A DNA stretch of 64,000 nt, taken from assembly GCF_049896245.1 (NCBI RefSeq), contig NZ_JAFCTX010000008.1, positions 85,588-149,587 on the forward strand, in the 5' to 3' direction. Made by a program: the position numbers and the translations under genes. The stretch is from Cypionkella sp049896245. Its GTDB lineage: Bacteria > Pseudomonadota > Alphaproteobacteria > Rhodobacterales > Rhodobacteraceae. This document shows positions 36,005 through 45,590 of this stretch, one piece after another. The stretch's first letter is position 1; every line of letters begins with the position of its first letter. The notes under the pieces are model-generated. The model saw only the letters and a list, made by a program, of their open reading frames with translations. It was not told where the DNA came from and made no database searches.

Positions 36005-36898
36005 ATGCCAATTCCCACCGTTGGGCAAATCCCGCTGGATTTTGCCACCCTGCGCGCCGGATATCCCACCTACAACCGCCTGCCAAAACACATCGGCGAT
36101 TATATGGATGCGCTGAACGTCGGCAACACCGGGCCGCGCAACACCCCCTGTTGCTTTCAGATCTCCGAGGCGCTGAACCTTGCCGGGGCCGAGCATAAAA
36201 TCCCCGCCCGCAGCTACCGCCGTGCCTGCGCCAGACTGGGCCAGAACTATTATCTGGGCGCGGTGGATGAGTTGGAGACCTACCTCACCAACCGCTACGG
36301 CCGCGGCGACACGGTCTATTCTGGCCCCGTCCATGGCGATATCCACGCCATCAAGGCCCGCCTTGCAGGCCGCTCTGGCATCATCACCTTCCGCGACAAC
36401 GGTTACGGCCTGCACACCGAGCTGTGGAATGGCGAACATATCATCCAGAACGGTGCCCCCGGTTCCAATGGCGCTGGCATGTCGGAACGCGGCATCTTCG
36501 GCACCCCCCGCATCATCTTTTGGGCTTGCAGTGGTGACGATGCGCGTGATCTCATGCCCGCATGGGCCGTCGGCTGGTGGCAGATCGAGACCATCACCGA
36601 TCCGTATTTCTACTACATCTCGGATCAATATGTGGTGTTCTACACCACCACCCGCCCCGCCAATATCCTGACCCAGCCGGTGCGGGGTGCGATGATGCAA
36701 GGCGTGGTGACGCTGAACGATGCCCGCCCCGGCCTGTCGATCCAGTGGGAGCCTTCTGCCGATGGTGAGACAACAGAGACCTATGCGCTTGACGCCGAGC
36801 CCGGTCATATGACCGGCAGCATCAACAACACCCTGCCCGCGATTGCCACCAAAATGACCCTTGCCATGCCAGCCCCGCCACCAAGACGCAGGCGCTAG
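36005..36898 (+). CDS. Tae4-like peptidoglycan amidase with C-terminal extension
   Basis: A 297-residue protein. The first about 165 residues resemble the type VI secretion effector amidase Tae4 (NlpC/P60-like fold). They show a catalytic Cys at 49 or 50 in NTPCCFQISEALNLAG, followed by IP, and a catalytic His at 137 in IITFRDNGYGLHTELWNG. Tae4 enzymes cut the D-Glu to diaminopimelate bond of the peptidoglycan stem. A further about 130 residues (VGWWQIETITDPYFYYISDQ onward) form an extra domain not seen in classical Tae4. No signal peptide, no Tai4-like immunity gene and no type VI genes lie nearby. The start has a weak GAGG upstream. Confidence 0.68.
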   Translation: MPIPTVGQIPLDFATLRAGYPTYNRLPKHIGDYMDALNVGNTGPRNTPCCFQISEALNLAGAEHKIPARSYRRACARLGQNYYLGAVDELETYLTNRYGRGDTVYSGPVHGDIHAIKARLAGRSGIITFRDNGYGLHTELWNGEHIIQNGAPGSNGAGMSERGIFGTPRIIFWACSGDDARDLMPAWAVGWWQIETITDPYFYYISDQYVVFYTTTRPANILTQPVRGAMMQGVVTLNDARPGLSIQWEPSADGETTETYALDAEPGHMTGSINNTLPAIATKMTLAMPAPPPRRRR

Positions 36899-36988
36899 AT
36901 CGGATCAGGCTTACATGGCATCAGACATCGCGGCTAAGCGCGGCACAAGACCGCGTTTTCTGATCGTTTGGGGAAATTCCAAGCCGCT

Positions 36989-38986
36989 TCAGCTGACCAG
37001 CAGATCATCCATCAGCGCCGCTTTGGTGGTGTTCAGCACGGTCAGCACATCGCCCTCGCCAAAATTGAACACCACGTTCAGGCCGCTTTGCACCGCATGG
37101 CTTAAAGCCTGCGTAGCCGTGTTGACCCCGACAAAGCCGCTTAGCACCAGCACATCGACGTTGTCCTCAAAATCCATCACACGATCCGCACCAGAGGTTT
37201 TCGCGAACACAAACTGATCAGCACCCGCGCCGCCCGTCAGAAAATCGCGCCCTGCGCCACCATCCAGCCGATCATTGCCCGCGCCGCCGATCAGGCTGTC
37301 TTGGCCCGCAAGTCCGAACAAACGGTCATTGCCCGCCCCTCCGGTCAGCCGATTGGCCAAACCATTGCCGGTTCCGGTAAAATTGCCGGTGCCGATAAAC
37401 GTCAGATGCTCGACCTGCGTTTGTGCCTCCAAGCCCGGACGGGTCAAAGAATACACCAGCGCCGTGCTCAACACGGTATCCACTCCCTCGCCAACCAGTT
37501 CGCGCACAGAATCCGCCGTCTGATCCACGACATAGGTATCATAGCCGAGACCACCATAAAGCTGATCGCGCCCGATGCCGCCATCCAGCCGGTCATTGCC
37601 GCGCCCGCCAAACAGCGCATCAATCCCCGCGCCACCGATCAACTGATCCGATCCATCCTGCCCGAACAGGAAATCATCGCCCGCCAGCCCCGACACCTGA
37701 TCATTGCCCGTGCCGCCATAGAGGAAATCATTCGAGATCGCGCGACCCGTAATCGTATCATTGCCGCCATAGCCAAAGCCGAAGCCTGCATATTGTGCGG
37801 CATCTGTACCCGCCTCGCCAGCGGCAATCTCATAGGCCTCATTGCGCAGGGTCATTTTGGTCAGGCTAACGCCCACCATCTGCCCCGCCGCCTGCGCCAC
37901 AGTGCCACGTTGCCCCAGCGAATAGGCGTCCATCGCATGCGCCAGGGAATGTTGATGCCGCGCCGTCAATGACCCGTCGGCATTGATCACCATCAGGCTG
38001 GATGCCCCGGTTTGCAGCCCCGGAAACCAACCCATCCCGATGCCATGCGACGCGAACCATTCATAACTGGCGGTGGCCAGATCGTTCTCATCCAGAACCA
38101 CATTCGGATCATCGACCTTGCCATCGGCATTGGTCTCGGTGATCAGCACCGCATCGCCCGCGACCGAAGCAAACAACGTGTCGAGCAGGCTTGCAAGTTC
38201 GGCACTGGTGGTCGGCAGATGTGTCCCCATCCAGCCGGGATAGAGATGCGACGACCACACCAGATTGTCGCCGACCCCGGCGCGCAGATAGTCCAGTGCT
38301 GAAACATCGCCAATCTTGGTGCCCGCCAGCGTCAGAAAATCGCCGTTATAGCCCCAACCGCCGACCAATATCTTGCCTGCCGCCCGCGCCTCAATCTGCT
38401 CGGTTAAAGCAATCGCGTGATCGGCGTAAAGCTTGACGAAATCCGCCTTATCAAGATCACCCTGCGTGCCATTGGCGCGCACCGAGTGCTTGTAACCTGC
38501 GGACTCGTTCATCAGCTCCCAGCCATAAACCGAGTCCTCGACCGCCTTATGCTGATCCATCCAGTCGAGCATTTTGCTCCACGCGCCCGACACGTCGCTG
38601 TAATTGGCTTGCAACGCCGCATAGGCCGCAGCGTTGCTCAGCGCAGGCCAGCCCGCAATACCGCGCCCGATATTTTGCGCATCACCGCCAGCGTAAACCA
38701 TAGTTAGCTGATAGCCCGCCGCTGTCGCTGCGGCCAGAAACCGCTCCATCTGCGGGTTCAGCGAGCCATCGGCGTTGAAGGAAAATTCGTTGAACTGCAC
38801 CCGCAGATTGTTCACCAGCGGCAGTGCTGCCTTGATCCCTGCGACGAATTGCTCGGGGTTGCCATACATGTCTTGCGGGATCAGTTGCACCGGGTCTTGC
38901 CAGGTCCCGCCCGAGCCGTCCGCCGCCTTCATCACGATGTTGATCATCGCAATGCCACTTGTCGCCGTTGCAGCCGTAAGTCCCAT
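36989..38986 (-). CDS. glycoside hydrolase-like protein with RTX repeats
   Basis: A protein of about 665 residues. The first about 380 residues look like a TIM-barrel glycosidase of the GH5/cellulase clan. The acid/base Glu would be in YGWELMNESAG and the nucleophile Glu in AVLITETNADG, with IRV-like VNNLRVQFNE early and SSHLYPG between. The C-terminus carries RTX nonapeptides (GGTGNDQVSG, GGRGNDRLDGG, GGAGNDRLFG and more), pointing to type I secretion and calcium binding. No signal peptide is seen, consistent with that route. The ATG at 38986 follows GAAGG; an ATG at 39028 is an alternative. Confidence 0.78.
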   Translation of the reverse strand: MGLTAATATSGIAMINIVMKAADGSGGTWQDPVQLIPQDMYGNPEQFVAGIKAALPLVNNLRVQFNEFSFNADGSLNPQMERFLAAATAAGYQLTMVYAGGDAQNIGRGIAGWPALSNAAAYAALQANYSDVSGAWSKMLDWMDQHKAVEDSVYGWELMNESAGYKHSVRANGTQGDLDKADFVKLYADHAIALTEQIEARAAGKILVGGWGYNGDFLTLAGTKIGDVSALDYLRAGVGDNLVWSSHLYPGWMGTHLPTTSAELASLLDTLFASVAGDAVLITETNADGKVDDPNVVLDENDLATASYEWFASHGIGMGWFPGLQTGASSLMVINADGSLTARHQHSLAHAMDAYSLGQRGTVAQAAGQMVGVSLTKMTLRNEAYEIAAGEAGTDAAQYAGFGFGYGGNDTITGRAISNDFLYGGTGNDQVSGLAGDDFLFGQDGSDQLIGGAGIDALFGGRGNDRLDGGIGRDQLYGGLGYDTYVVDQTADSVRELVGEGVDTVLSTALVYSLTRPGLEAQTQVEHLTFIGTGNFTGTGNGLANRLTGGAGNDRLFGLAGQDSLIGGAGNDRLDGGAGRDFLTGGAGADQFVFAKTSGADRVMDFEDNVDVLVLSGFVGVNTATQALSHAVQSGLNVVFNFGEGDVLTVLNTTKAALMDDLLVS

Positions 38987-39252
38987 GTCAAGCAGCCTTC
39001 TGAACACATCCGCCCAAACGCTTGGCACAAGGCCCCCCAGCCTATGCCAACGCGGGATAAACCCGCCCCGGCGCCGGGATCATCCTGAGGAAGCTGTGGC
39101 CGAACTTCGTGGTCAAACTTGGGCAATTTTGCGCAGAGGCCGTGGCCATTCTGAGCGAATATCTCCAGCCTAACATAACAACCTAAGGTTGCATATGTTG
39201 ATAAGCCGTAACCACGACACTGCAAGCCATTGATTCATAACGGCGCTAAATC

Positions 39253-39268
39253 TGTCCACGCGTGGACA
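39253..39268. repeat. TGTCCACGCGTGGACA perfect palindrome, copy B
   Basis: A perfect 16-base palindrome just downstream of the TauE/SafE gene. It is nearly identical to a site at 10559-10574. Confidence 0.4.
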
Positions 39269-39277
39269 AACCGCCTG

Positions 39278-40096
39278 CTACCAGCCCACAACCTTGCGCA
39301 GCATATTCAGGGCCACCAAAGTGATAAACACCGCAAACACCCGTTTCAACGGCTTGGGGTCCATCGCATGCGCCAGCTTCACCCCCCAAGGCGTGGTCAG
39401 CATGGTGGAGCCAATCACCACCAGAAACGCAGGAAGATTGACCGCCCCGACTGTGTAGGGCGGCGCGTTTTCAATCGGCACGAATAGAAATCCCAGCACC
39501 GAAGGCACAGCGATCAACACCCCCAACCCCGCCGCCGTCGCCACCGCCCGGTGGATCGGCACACCATAAAGGCTCATCAACGGCACCCCAAACGTGCCGC
39601 CGCCAATCCCCATCATCGCCGAACAAAACGCCAGCACCGAGGCCATGATCCCGCGCGTAGGCTGCGCCGGAAGCTGCGTGCCCAACCGCCAGCCAGGCTT
39701 GCCAAACGCCATATAGAGCCCCGCCAGCCCCGCCAGCACCCCGAACACCACCTGCAACACCACCGATTTCACCAGCGCCGCCACCAAAGTTCCCGCCAGC
39801 GCGCCCACCACAATATAGGGTGCCCAATCGCGCAGCATCTGCCAATCCACCGCGTCCTTCTTGTGATGCGACGCGACCGAGCGTGGCGAAGTCACCATAA
39901 TCGTCGCCAGCGAGGTCGCCACACAAATCTGCATCAGTTGTGGCCCGTCATAGCCCAGATGGGTGAAGGCATAGAAAAACGCCGGCACCAACACGATACC
40001 GCCGCCAACACCGAGCAAGCCTGCGACCACTCCGGCCACCCCACCGATCACGAACAACAACGCCACCATCGGCAAAAGCGTGGAAATTTCGGGCAT
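39278..40096 (-). CDS. TauE/SafE-family sulfite exporter-like permease
   Basis: A 272-residue membrane protein with eight hydrophobic helices in two similar halves. It includes the glycine-rich GVVAGLLGVGGGIVLVPAF and the matching second-half MMGIGGGTFGVPLM motifs typical of TauE/SafE (DUF81). Such proteins export sulfite or organosulfur anions; the substrate here is unknown. The start at 40096 has AAGGAGACG upstream. Confidence 0.92.
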   Translation of the reverse strand: MPEISTLLPMVALLFVIGGVAGVVAGLLGVGGGIVLVPAFFYAFTHLGYDGPQLMQICVATSLATIMVTSPRSVASHHKKDAVDWQMLRDWAPYIVVGALAGTLVAALVKSVVLQVVFGVLAGLAGLYMAFGKPGWRLGTQLPAQPTRGIMASVLAFCSAMMGIGGGTFGVPLMSLYGVPIHRAVATAAGLGVLIAVPSVLGFLFVPIENAPPYTVGAVNLPAFLVVIGSTMLTTPWGVKLAHAMDPKPLKRVFAVFITLVALNMLRKVVGW

Positions 40097-40254
40097 CGGT
40101 CGTCTCCTTGATTTAACGCAGCCTAGCGCGGGCGATGGGCGGTTCCAACCCGCGAAAGCCATCAATCATCGCACAGACGACGGCTTGTTTTCGCGGCATA
40201 AGTTGCGATCCTGTTGGTCTGTTGCCGCTGATACCCGCTTGAAAGTGAAACCAC

Positions 40255-40806
40255 ATGCGCCTGCATTTCGCGGCATTGATATTTGCCGTCACTCTGTTCC
40301 CTGCGTCATCCATCAGTGCCGATGATTATGATGGCAGCAGTGCTGCCATGGCCACAGACCTCGCCGATGTGCAGGCGTGCATGGCAAAAGCCGATGGCGC
40401 GGGTGATGCGGCGCGCGCCTGCCTCCACCGCGCCGCCGACGCCTGCGTCAAGCGCATTGCTGGCAACGTGTCTCATGCGGCAAAAGGGGCGTGTTTGCAA
40501 CGCGAGACACGGATTTTTCAACAGCTTTATCGAGATAGGGTGATGATTGGGCTCGACTGGGCCTACCGCAGCGACGCCGATGAAGTCGATGCGCTACGCA
40601 CGATTTCTGACAGGCTTCCAACCTTTATGGCGACAGAAACAACTTGGCAAAGCTACGCCGAAGCCGAGTGCCGAATGGAAATGCTGCAGTGGTCGAACGG
40701 CAACGCTGACATGGTGGCGCGTCCCGCCTGCCAGTCGCGGCTTTATGCCGAGCGTATTGCACTGCTGGACAGTTTGGCGAAACAGCAAGGCTGGATACGC
40801 CGCTAG
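40255..40806 (+). CDS. exported LprI-like (DUF1311) protein
   Basis: A 183-residue protein with a signal peptide (residues 1-22, ending ISA). Six cysteines in the mature part and the C-terminal pattern AEAECRME...ARPACQSRLYAERIALL resemble the LprI/DUF1311 family of periplasmic lysozyme-inhibitor-like proteins. It diverges from the TauE/SafE gene. The assignment rests on the cysteine-centred motif and is moderately secure. Confidence 0.7.
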   Translation: MRLHFAALIFAVTLFPASSISADDYDGSSAAMATDLADVQACMAKADGAGDAARACLHRAADACVKRIAGNVSHAAKGACLQRETRIFQQLYRDRVMIGLDWAYRSDADEVDALRTISDRLPTFMATETTWQSYAEAECRMEMLQWSNGNADMVARPACQSRLYAERIALLDSLAKQQGWIRR

Positions 40807-40896
40807 CCGCTCAGCCATCATGATCTGTCGTTCTGGCCTTTCCCCTCCCAGCGATCCACGTTAAGCCTGACCCTTGTCCGACATTTGAGGTCACCC

Positions 40897-42097
40897 ATGC
40901 CAAAATCCGTATCGCTGATGCGCTACTCGCTGATCCTTGGCCTTGTCGCCGCCGTCGGCCCGTTTGCGATTGATATGTACTTGCCCGCGATGCCGAAGAT
41001 CCAAAGCGATCTCGCCACCACGATGCAGGCGGTGCAGTGGACGATTGTGGCGTATTTTCTGGCCTTTGGCGTGGCGCAACTGGTCTATGGCCCTTGGGCC
41101 GATCAAGCGGGCCGCAAGCCGCCGATGTATGCGGGGCTGGCGCTGTTCATGGTGGGCACGGTGATCTGTGCAGTGGCCCCAACGGTGGAAATCCTGATCT
41201 TTGGTCGCTTTATCCAAGGCATAGGCGGGGCGGCCCAACATGGTCGTGCTGCGCGCGATGATCCGCGATCTGGCGACCGGAGCCGATGCCACCCGCATGA
41301 TGTCCACCATCATGATCGTCATCGCGATCTCGCCGCTGCTGGCGCCACTGTCCGGCTCGGCGTTGCTGACATTTGGCACATGGCGGCTGGTGTTCTGGGC
41401 GCTATTGCTGGCGGCCACACTGAGCTTCTTCCTGATCTATTTCATGGTGGATGAAACCCTGCCGCCCGAGAACCGCCAACGCTTTGATCTGATCACCATG
41501 CGCAAGGGTCTGGGCGTGTTGTTCACCGACCGGGGCTTTCTGGCGATGACATTCTTGGCGGGCTTTGCTTTCGCCAGCTTTTTTGTGTTCATCGCCTCGG
41601 CCTCGTTCGTCTACACCGGGCAATTCGGCCTCAGCCCCACTCAGTTCTCACTGGCCTTCGCCATCAACGCGTTCGGCTTCTTCGCGGCCTCGCAGTTTGC
41701 TGCCACCATCAGCCGTAGGGTTGGCGCGAAGAAGATGATCGTGCGGGCGACCACGGGTTTTGCGTTTGCCACCTTCGGGCTGTTCGCGCTGGCCTTGCTC
41801 GGCTTTGCCAACCTTTACGTCACCATCGCCGGGCTGTTTTTGGCAAACATGTTCCTTGGTGTCGTGCTGCCCACCGCGCAAGTGCTGGCGCTAGAAGAGC
41901 AAGGCGAACATGCGGGCTTGGCGGCGTCTTTGGGTGGCACAATGCAGATGGTCGCAGCGGGGGTTCTGGTGGCGGCAACCGGGCCGTTGATGGATGGCAC
42001 CGTGGTGCCGATGCTGGGCGCGATCGCTTTGTGCGGCGTCATTGCCTTGGTGCTGTCGCGGCTGATCCCGCGTCACGCGGCGGTGGCAGTGGTCTGA
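40897..42097 (+). pseudogene. Bcr/CflA-type MFS drug transporter, frameshifted
   Basis: The two parts together encode a complete 12-helix major facilitator of the Bcr/CflA drug-resistance type, beginning MPKSVSLMRYSLILGLVAAV. The motif-A region GPWADQAGRKPPMY lies between helices 2 and 3. The frame breaks at about 41232-41240, in GIGGAA just before MVVLRAMIRD, and resumes one base over. The second part is open to the end (42097). One extra C, or a two-base loss, explains the shift. The coding capacity is otherwise intact, so this may be a recent mutation or a sequencing error in a GC run. TGAGG precedes the ATG. Confidence 0.85.
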
Positions 42098-43083
42098 AGT
42101 TCGGCCAAAGCGGCATCCAAAACGTCCAACCCCGCGCCGGGTTTGTTCGCGCTTTCCGACAACACCCGACGCCAACCCCGCGCACCGGGTCGCCCGGTGA
42201 ACAGCCCGAGCATATGGCGGGTGATCTGATGCAAGCGCCCGCCCTGCGCGATGTGATCCAGCATATAGGGCCGCATCGCCTCTACCGCGCCGAAGGCATC
42301 CACGCCAGACGTCTCGCCCCACAACGAATCGGCCCCCACCAAAACCGAAGCCGGATCGTGATACGCCGCACGGCCCAGCATCACCCCATCCAAGCCCTGA
42401 TCCAGCAGCGATTGCGCTTGGGCAAGCGAGGTGATGCCGCCATTGATACAGATCGTCAGCTGAGGGAAAGCCGCTTTCATCCGCAGCACAAGGTCGTAGT
42501 TCAGCGGTGGAATCTCGCGATTTTCTTTGGGTGACAGCCCCTTCAGCCAAGCCTTGCGCGCGTGTATGATGAAATGTGAAACGCCCGCCGCAGAGACTTT
42601 TTCGATGAAATCCGGCAGCACGGATTCGGGGTCTTGATCATCGACGCCAATGCGGCATTTCACCGTCACTGGCACATTTGCCTCAGCGATCATAGCCGCG
42701 ACACAGTCTGCGACCAGCGCAGGACGCTCCATCAGCACTGCACCGAAACACCCCGATTGCACGCGGTCTGACGGGCAACCGACGTTCAGATTGATTTCAT
42801 CATAACCCCATGCGCCCGCAATCCGGGTGGCCTTTGCCAGTTCACGCGGATCTGAGCCGCCGATTTGCAAGGCAATCGGATGCTCCTCGGCGCTATAGTC
42901 CAGCAGGCGATGTTTCGGGCCGTGCAGGATGGCGGCGGCGGTCACCATCTCGGTATAGAGCATGGCGCGGCGGCTCATCTGGCGATGGAACATGCGGCAA
43001 TGCCTGTCTGACCAGTCCATCATCGGGGCCACCGACAGGCGGTACGCCATCGAAGGATCTGTGTTTTGTGCCATGCCTTGCAA
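42073..43083 (-). CDS. dusA: tRNA-dihydrouridine(20/20a) synthase DusA
   Basis: A 336-residue FMN enzyme that reduces uridine 20 and 20a in the tRNA D-loop. The N-terminal SVAPMMDWSDRHCRMFHRQ, the active-site region NLNVGCPSDRVQSGCFGAVLM and SHFIIHARKAWLKGLSPKEN are diagnostic for DusA. The catalytic Cys is expected in the VQSGCFGA segment. The 3' end overlaps the convergent MFS pseudogene by 25 bases. An ATG three codons in is an alternative start. Confidence 0.96.
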   Translation of the reverse strand: MQGMAQNTDPSMAYRLSVAPMMDWSDRHCRMFHRQMSRRAMLYTEMVTAAAILHGPKHRLLDYSAEEHPIALQIGGSDPRELAKATRIAGAWGYDEINLNVGCPSDRVQSGCFGAVLMERPALVADCVAAMIAEANVPVTVKCRIGVDDQDPESVLPDFIEKVSAAGVSHFIIHARKAWLKGLSPKENREIPPLNYDLVLRMKAAFPQLTICINGGITSLAQAQSLLDQGLDGVMLGRAAYHDPASVLVGADSLWGETSGVDAFGAVEAMRPYMLDHIAQGGRLHQITRHMLGLFTGRPGARGWRRVLSESANKPGAGLDVLDAALAELQTTATAA

Positions 43084-43188
43084 GGTTTAACCCGTTGTTA
43101 GCCGACCCTACGGCGATGCAGCGGGCAAAATAGCGCTGTGGGGCCAGAAAGCCAAGCCGATTTGACGGATGGCGTTTGCGCCATGCGA

Positions 43189-44106
43189 TCAGCGCAATCT
43201 TGCGCCTGCGGCATTGAACAGGCGCGCGGATCGGATCGAAATGCAGATCAAGCGTGGCTTCGGGCCGGGCCGTGGTTTCACGTTGCTCGGCCACCCCGGC
43301 CTCACCACGCGCAAGACCGGCGCGGATACAGACGGTCGCCCCCATCTTTTCGACCATTTCGACCGTGACAGGCAACCGGATGCCCTTGGCTTGATCCAGA
43401 TGCTCGGGCCAGATGCCGAGTTGGGCGGCTGCCGAATTCGATGGATGCTTCAAGCGCGGGCGGGGCTTGCAGAACTGGCAACGAGGTAGCGATGCCGCCC
43501 AGATCAAGCCCAGCAGCCGTCACTGTGACGGAGAGAAAATTCATCCGGGGCGCGCAGATGAAGCCCGCCCCGCCCGCATTGTCAGGATCATAATAAAGCT
43601 GCATCGGGGGGGCCTACCTGCTCCACCCGCCCCGCCCGCAGCACAACGATCTGATCGGCCAGCGTCATCGCCTCGGTCTGATCATGCGTTACATAGATGA
43701 TCGTATTGCCAAGCACTTGGTGCAGCTTGGCAATTTCCACCCATGTTTGCAGCCGCAATCCGGCGTCGAGGTTGGACAGCGGCTTGTCGAACAAAAACAC
43801 CTGCGGATCACGCAATATGGCGCGACCGATGGCGACGTGCTGACGCTGACCGCCCGACTGCGTTGCAAGCTTGCGCTCCAGCAGCGGCTTCGGTTGCAAG
43901 ATCGCGGCGGCTTTGGTGAGTTTTTCGGCAATCGCTGCCTTTGGGCGAGGCGCGGTCCGCAAGCCAAAGGTCATATTCTCTGCCACTCTCATATGCGGAT
44001 ACAAAGCATAGGATTGGAACACCATCGCCAGCCCCCGCGTGGCGGGGTCGGTATCATTCATCCGTTGACCGCCGATGTTCAACGTGCCCGAGGTGATCTC
44101 CTCCAA
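43189..44106 (-). pseudogene. sugar ABC transporter ATPase (UgpC-like), remnant
   Basis: The readable part starts in mid-protein (ITSGTLNIGGQRMND), so the Walker A region, about 55-60 residues, is missing. Still present are VFQSYALYPHMRVAENM, an altered signature (QSGGQRQHVAIGRAI), a Walker B with Lys in place of Glu (FLFDKPLSNLDAG) and the His loop. After VEQVGPP the frame shifts. The C-terminal regulatory part then continues in two further frames (YYDPDNAGGAGF, LGIWPEHLDQ, LPVTVEMVEKMGAT). At least three frameshifts plus the N-terminal loss make it non-functional. Confidence 0.85.
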
Positions 44107-44576
44107 CCCGGAAGGAAAAACACAGTATAGGCGATGATCAGCCCGATCCTGGTGTTGATCAGATCCAGCGCCAACATGGTGCGGTAGAACGGCACCAGCA
44201 CCACCTGCTCCGGGATCATCAGGCTGGCAAGAATGACGATGAACAACGCCAGCCGATAGGGAAACCGCAGCATCGCCAGTGCAAACTTGGCCATAGAGGA
44301 GGTCAGCAGCAGCAAAGCCACAGCCCCCGCCGTGACCATCACCGAGTTCAAAAGATATTCGCCCAGATGCGACCGCGTCTATGCGGCGGAAAAGTTTTCG
44401 AAACTTGGAGCATCGACCACGCCGAAGCGGTCCAGAATATAGCCCTTATTGGTTTTCAGCGGGGTGTTGACGGTGAAGAACACCGGATAATGCAGGACAA
44501 CGCCAGCAGCGCCATCGGCATACTCGCCGCGCGCAGCAGCCATTTCTCACGCCGATTGCGGATTGCGGACTGCCAT
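44107..44576 (-). pseudogene. MalG-type sugar ABC permease, remnant
   Basis: Pieces of a carbohydrate ABC permease. The N-terminal part (FFTVNTPLKTNKGYIL...APSFENF) contains an early stop and frame changes. It is followed by an open stretch LLNSVMVTAGAVALLLLTSS to FYRTMLALDLINTRIGLIIAY. At about 44106 the permease sequence ends abruptly and ATPase sequence begins, so the permease C-terminus, including its EAA loop, is deleted together with the ATPase N-terminus. Confidence 0.8.
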
Positions 44577-44586
44577 GCCTGCACCC

Positions 44587-45450
44587 TTATGTATTCGCAT
44601 TATGCGACATGATGCGGATCTGCACATGGGCCAGTCCCGCCATGCTCACAAACAACACCGTCGAAATCGCCGAGGCATACCTGGGTCGGTTCATCCTGCC
44701 CTGCTCCATCCGACCAGAAATTCCGGCAGCGTCGTCGCCGTCGCCGGCCCGCCTGCGGTCAGCACATAGATCACGCCGAACATCGTGGTCAGCACGCCGA
44801 TGGTGGTGACCACGGCGACAAATTCCAGAATTGGCCGCATCGCGGGCAGGATGACGTGCCACCAGATTTGCCCCGGTTTGGCACCGTCCAGCCGTGCTAC
44901 CTCAACCAACTCACACGACACCGTGGCAAGCCCCGCCATGAAGATCAGCACCGACATGCCAAACGTCGCCCAAAGCTGCACCGCGATCAGGCAGGCCAAT
45001 GCCGTGGCCCCGATTCCAGCCAGTCCACCGCCTCGATTCCCGCAAATTTCAGCGCCGGATTCAGGCTGCCGTCATCGCCCAGCACAACGTTGAAGATCGA
45101 CCCGATGATCACCGCCGACAGCACAGCCGGAAAGAAATACCCTGTGCGGAACATCTTGCCGCCCGGCACGCCTTGGTGGATCAGGATATCCAGCAGCAAT
45201 AACAGCATCACCCAGACCGGCAGAGTTGCCAGAAAGATCAGCATGTTGATCAGGCCGTCATGAAACGCCGCATCCGTGGTCAAAGCCCGGTAATTCTCAA
45301 GCCCGACAAACGTCGCACCGCCCGCGCCGTTGCCTGAGGTGAACGACAACAAAACCCCCAAGCCAATAGAAGCATGCGGCAAATCGCAACCAGTGCGACA
45401 GCGGGCAGCACGAACAGGATCGCTATGCGTTGCTCAGAGCGGTTTGCCAT
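44587..45450 (-). pseudogene. MalF-type sugar ABC permease, remnant
   Basis: Starts MANRSEQRIAILFVLPAVALVAI and then shifts frame. It continues as GGATFVGLENYRAL, FRTGYFFPAVLSAVIIGSIFNVV, shifts again, and continues with FGMSVLIFMAGLATV and the EAA-loop region ELVEVARLDGAKPGQIWWHVILP. The rest (GVIYVLTAGGP) is readable. Two or more frameshifts abolish the product. It precedes the MalG-type remnant, as in a normal binding protein-permease-permease-ATPase operon. Confidence 0.82.
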
Positions 45451-45590
45451 GTACTGCGTCTTGCGATTATACCGGGCCGCCCCACACGGGCGGCGGCTCA
45501 AGGGGTTAGTCCAAGCCTACTGCCGCGCGGCTTTGCCGACCCATCCATCGCCGCCGCCGCTTCCGCCACGGTGGTCTCACCATTCAGCAA

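Noticed and set aside
43169..43489. 106-codon plus-strand frame next to dusA
   Set aside because: It is the reverse of a decayed ABC ATPase C-terminus whose motifs (LGIWPEHLDQ, LPVTVEMVEKMG) read on the minus strand.
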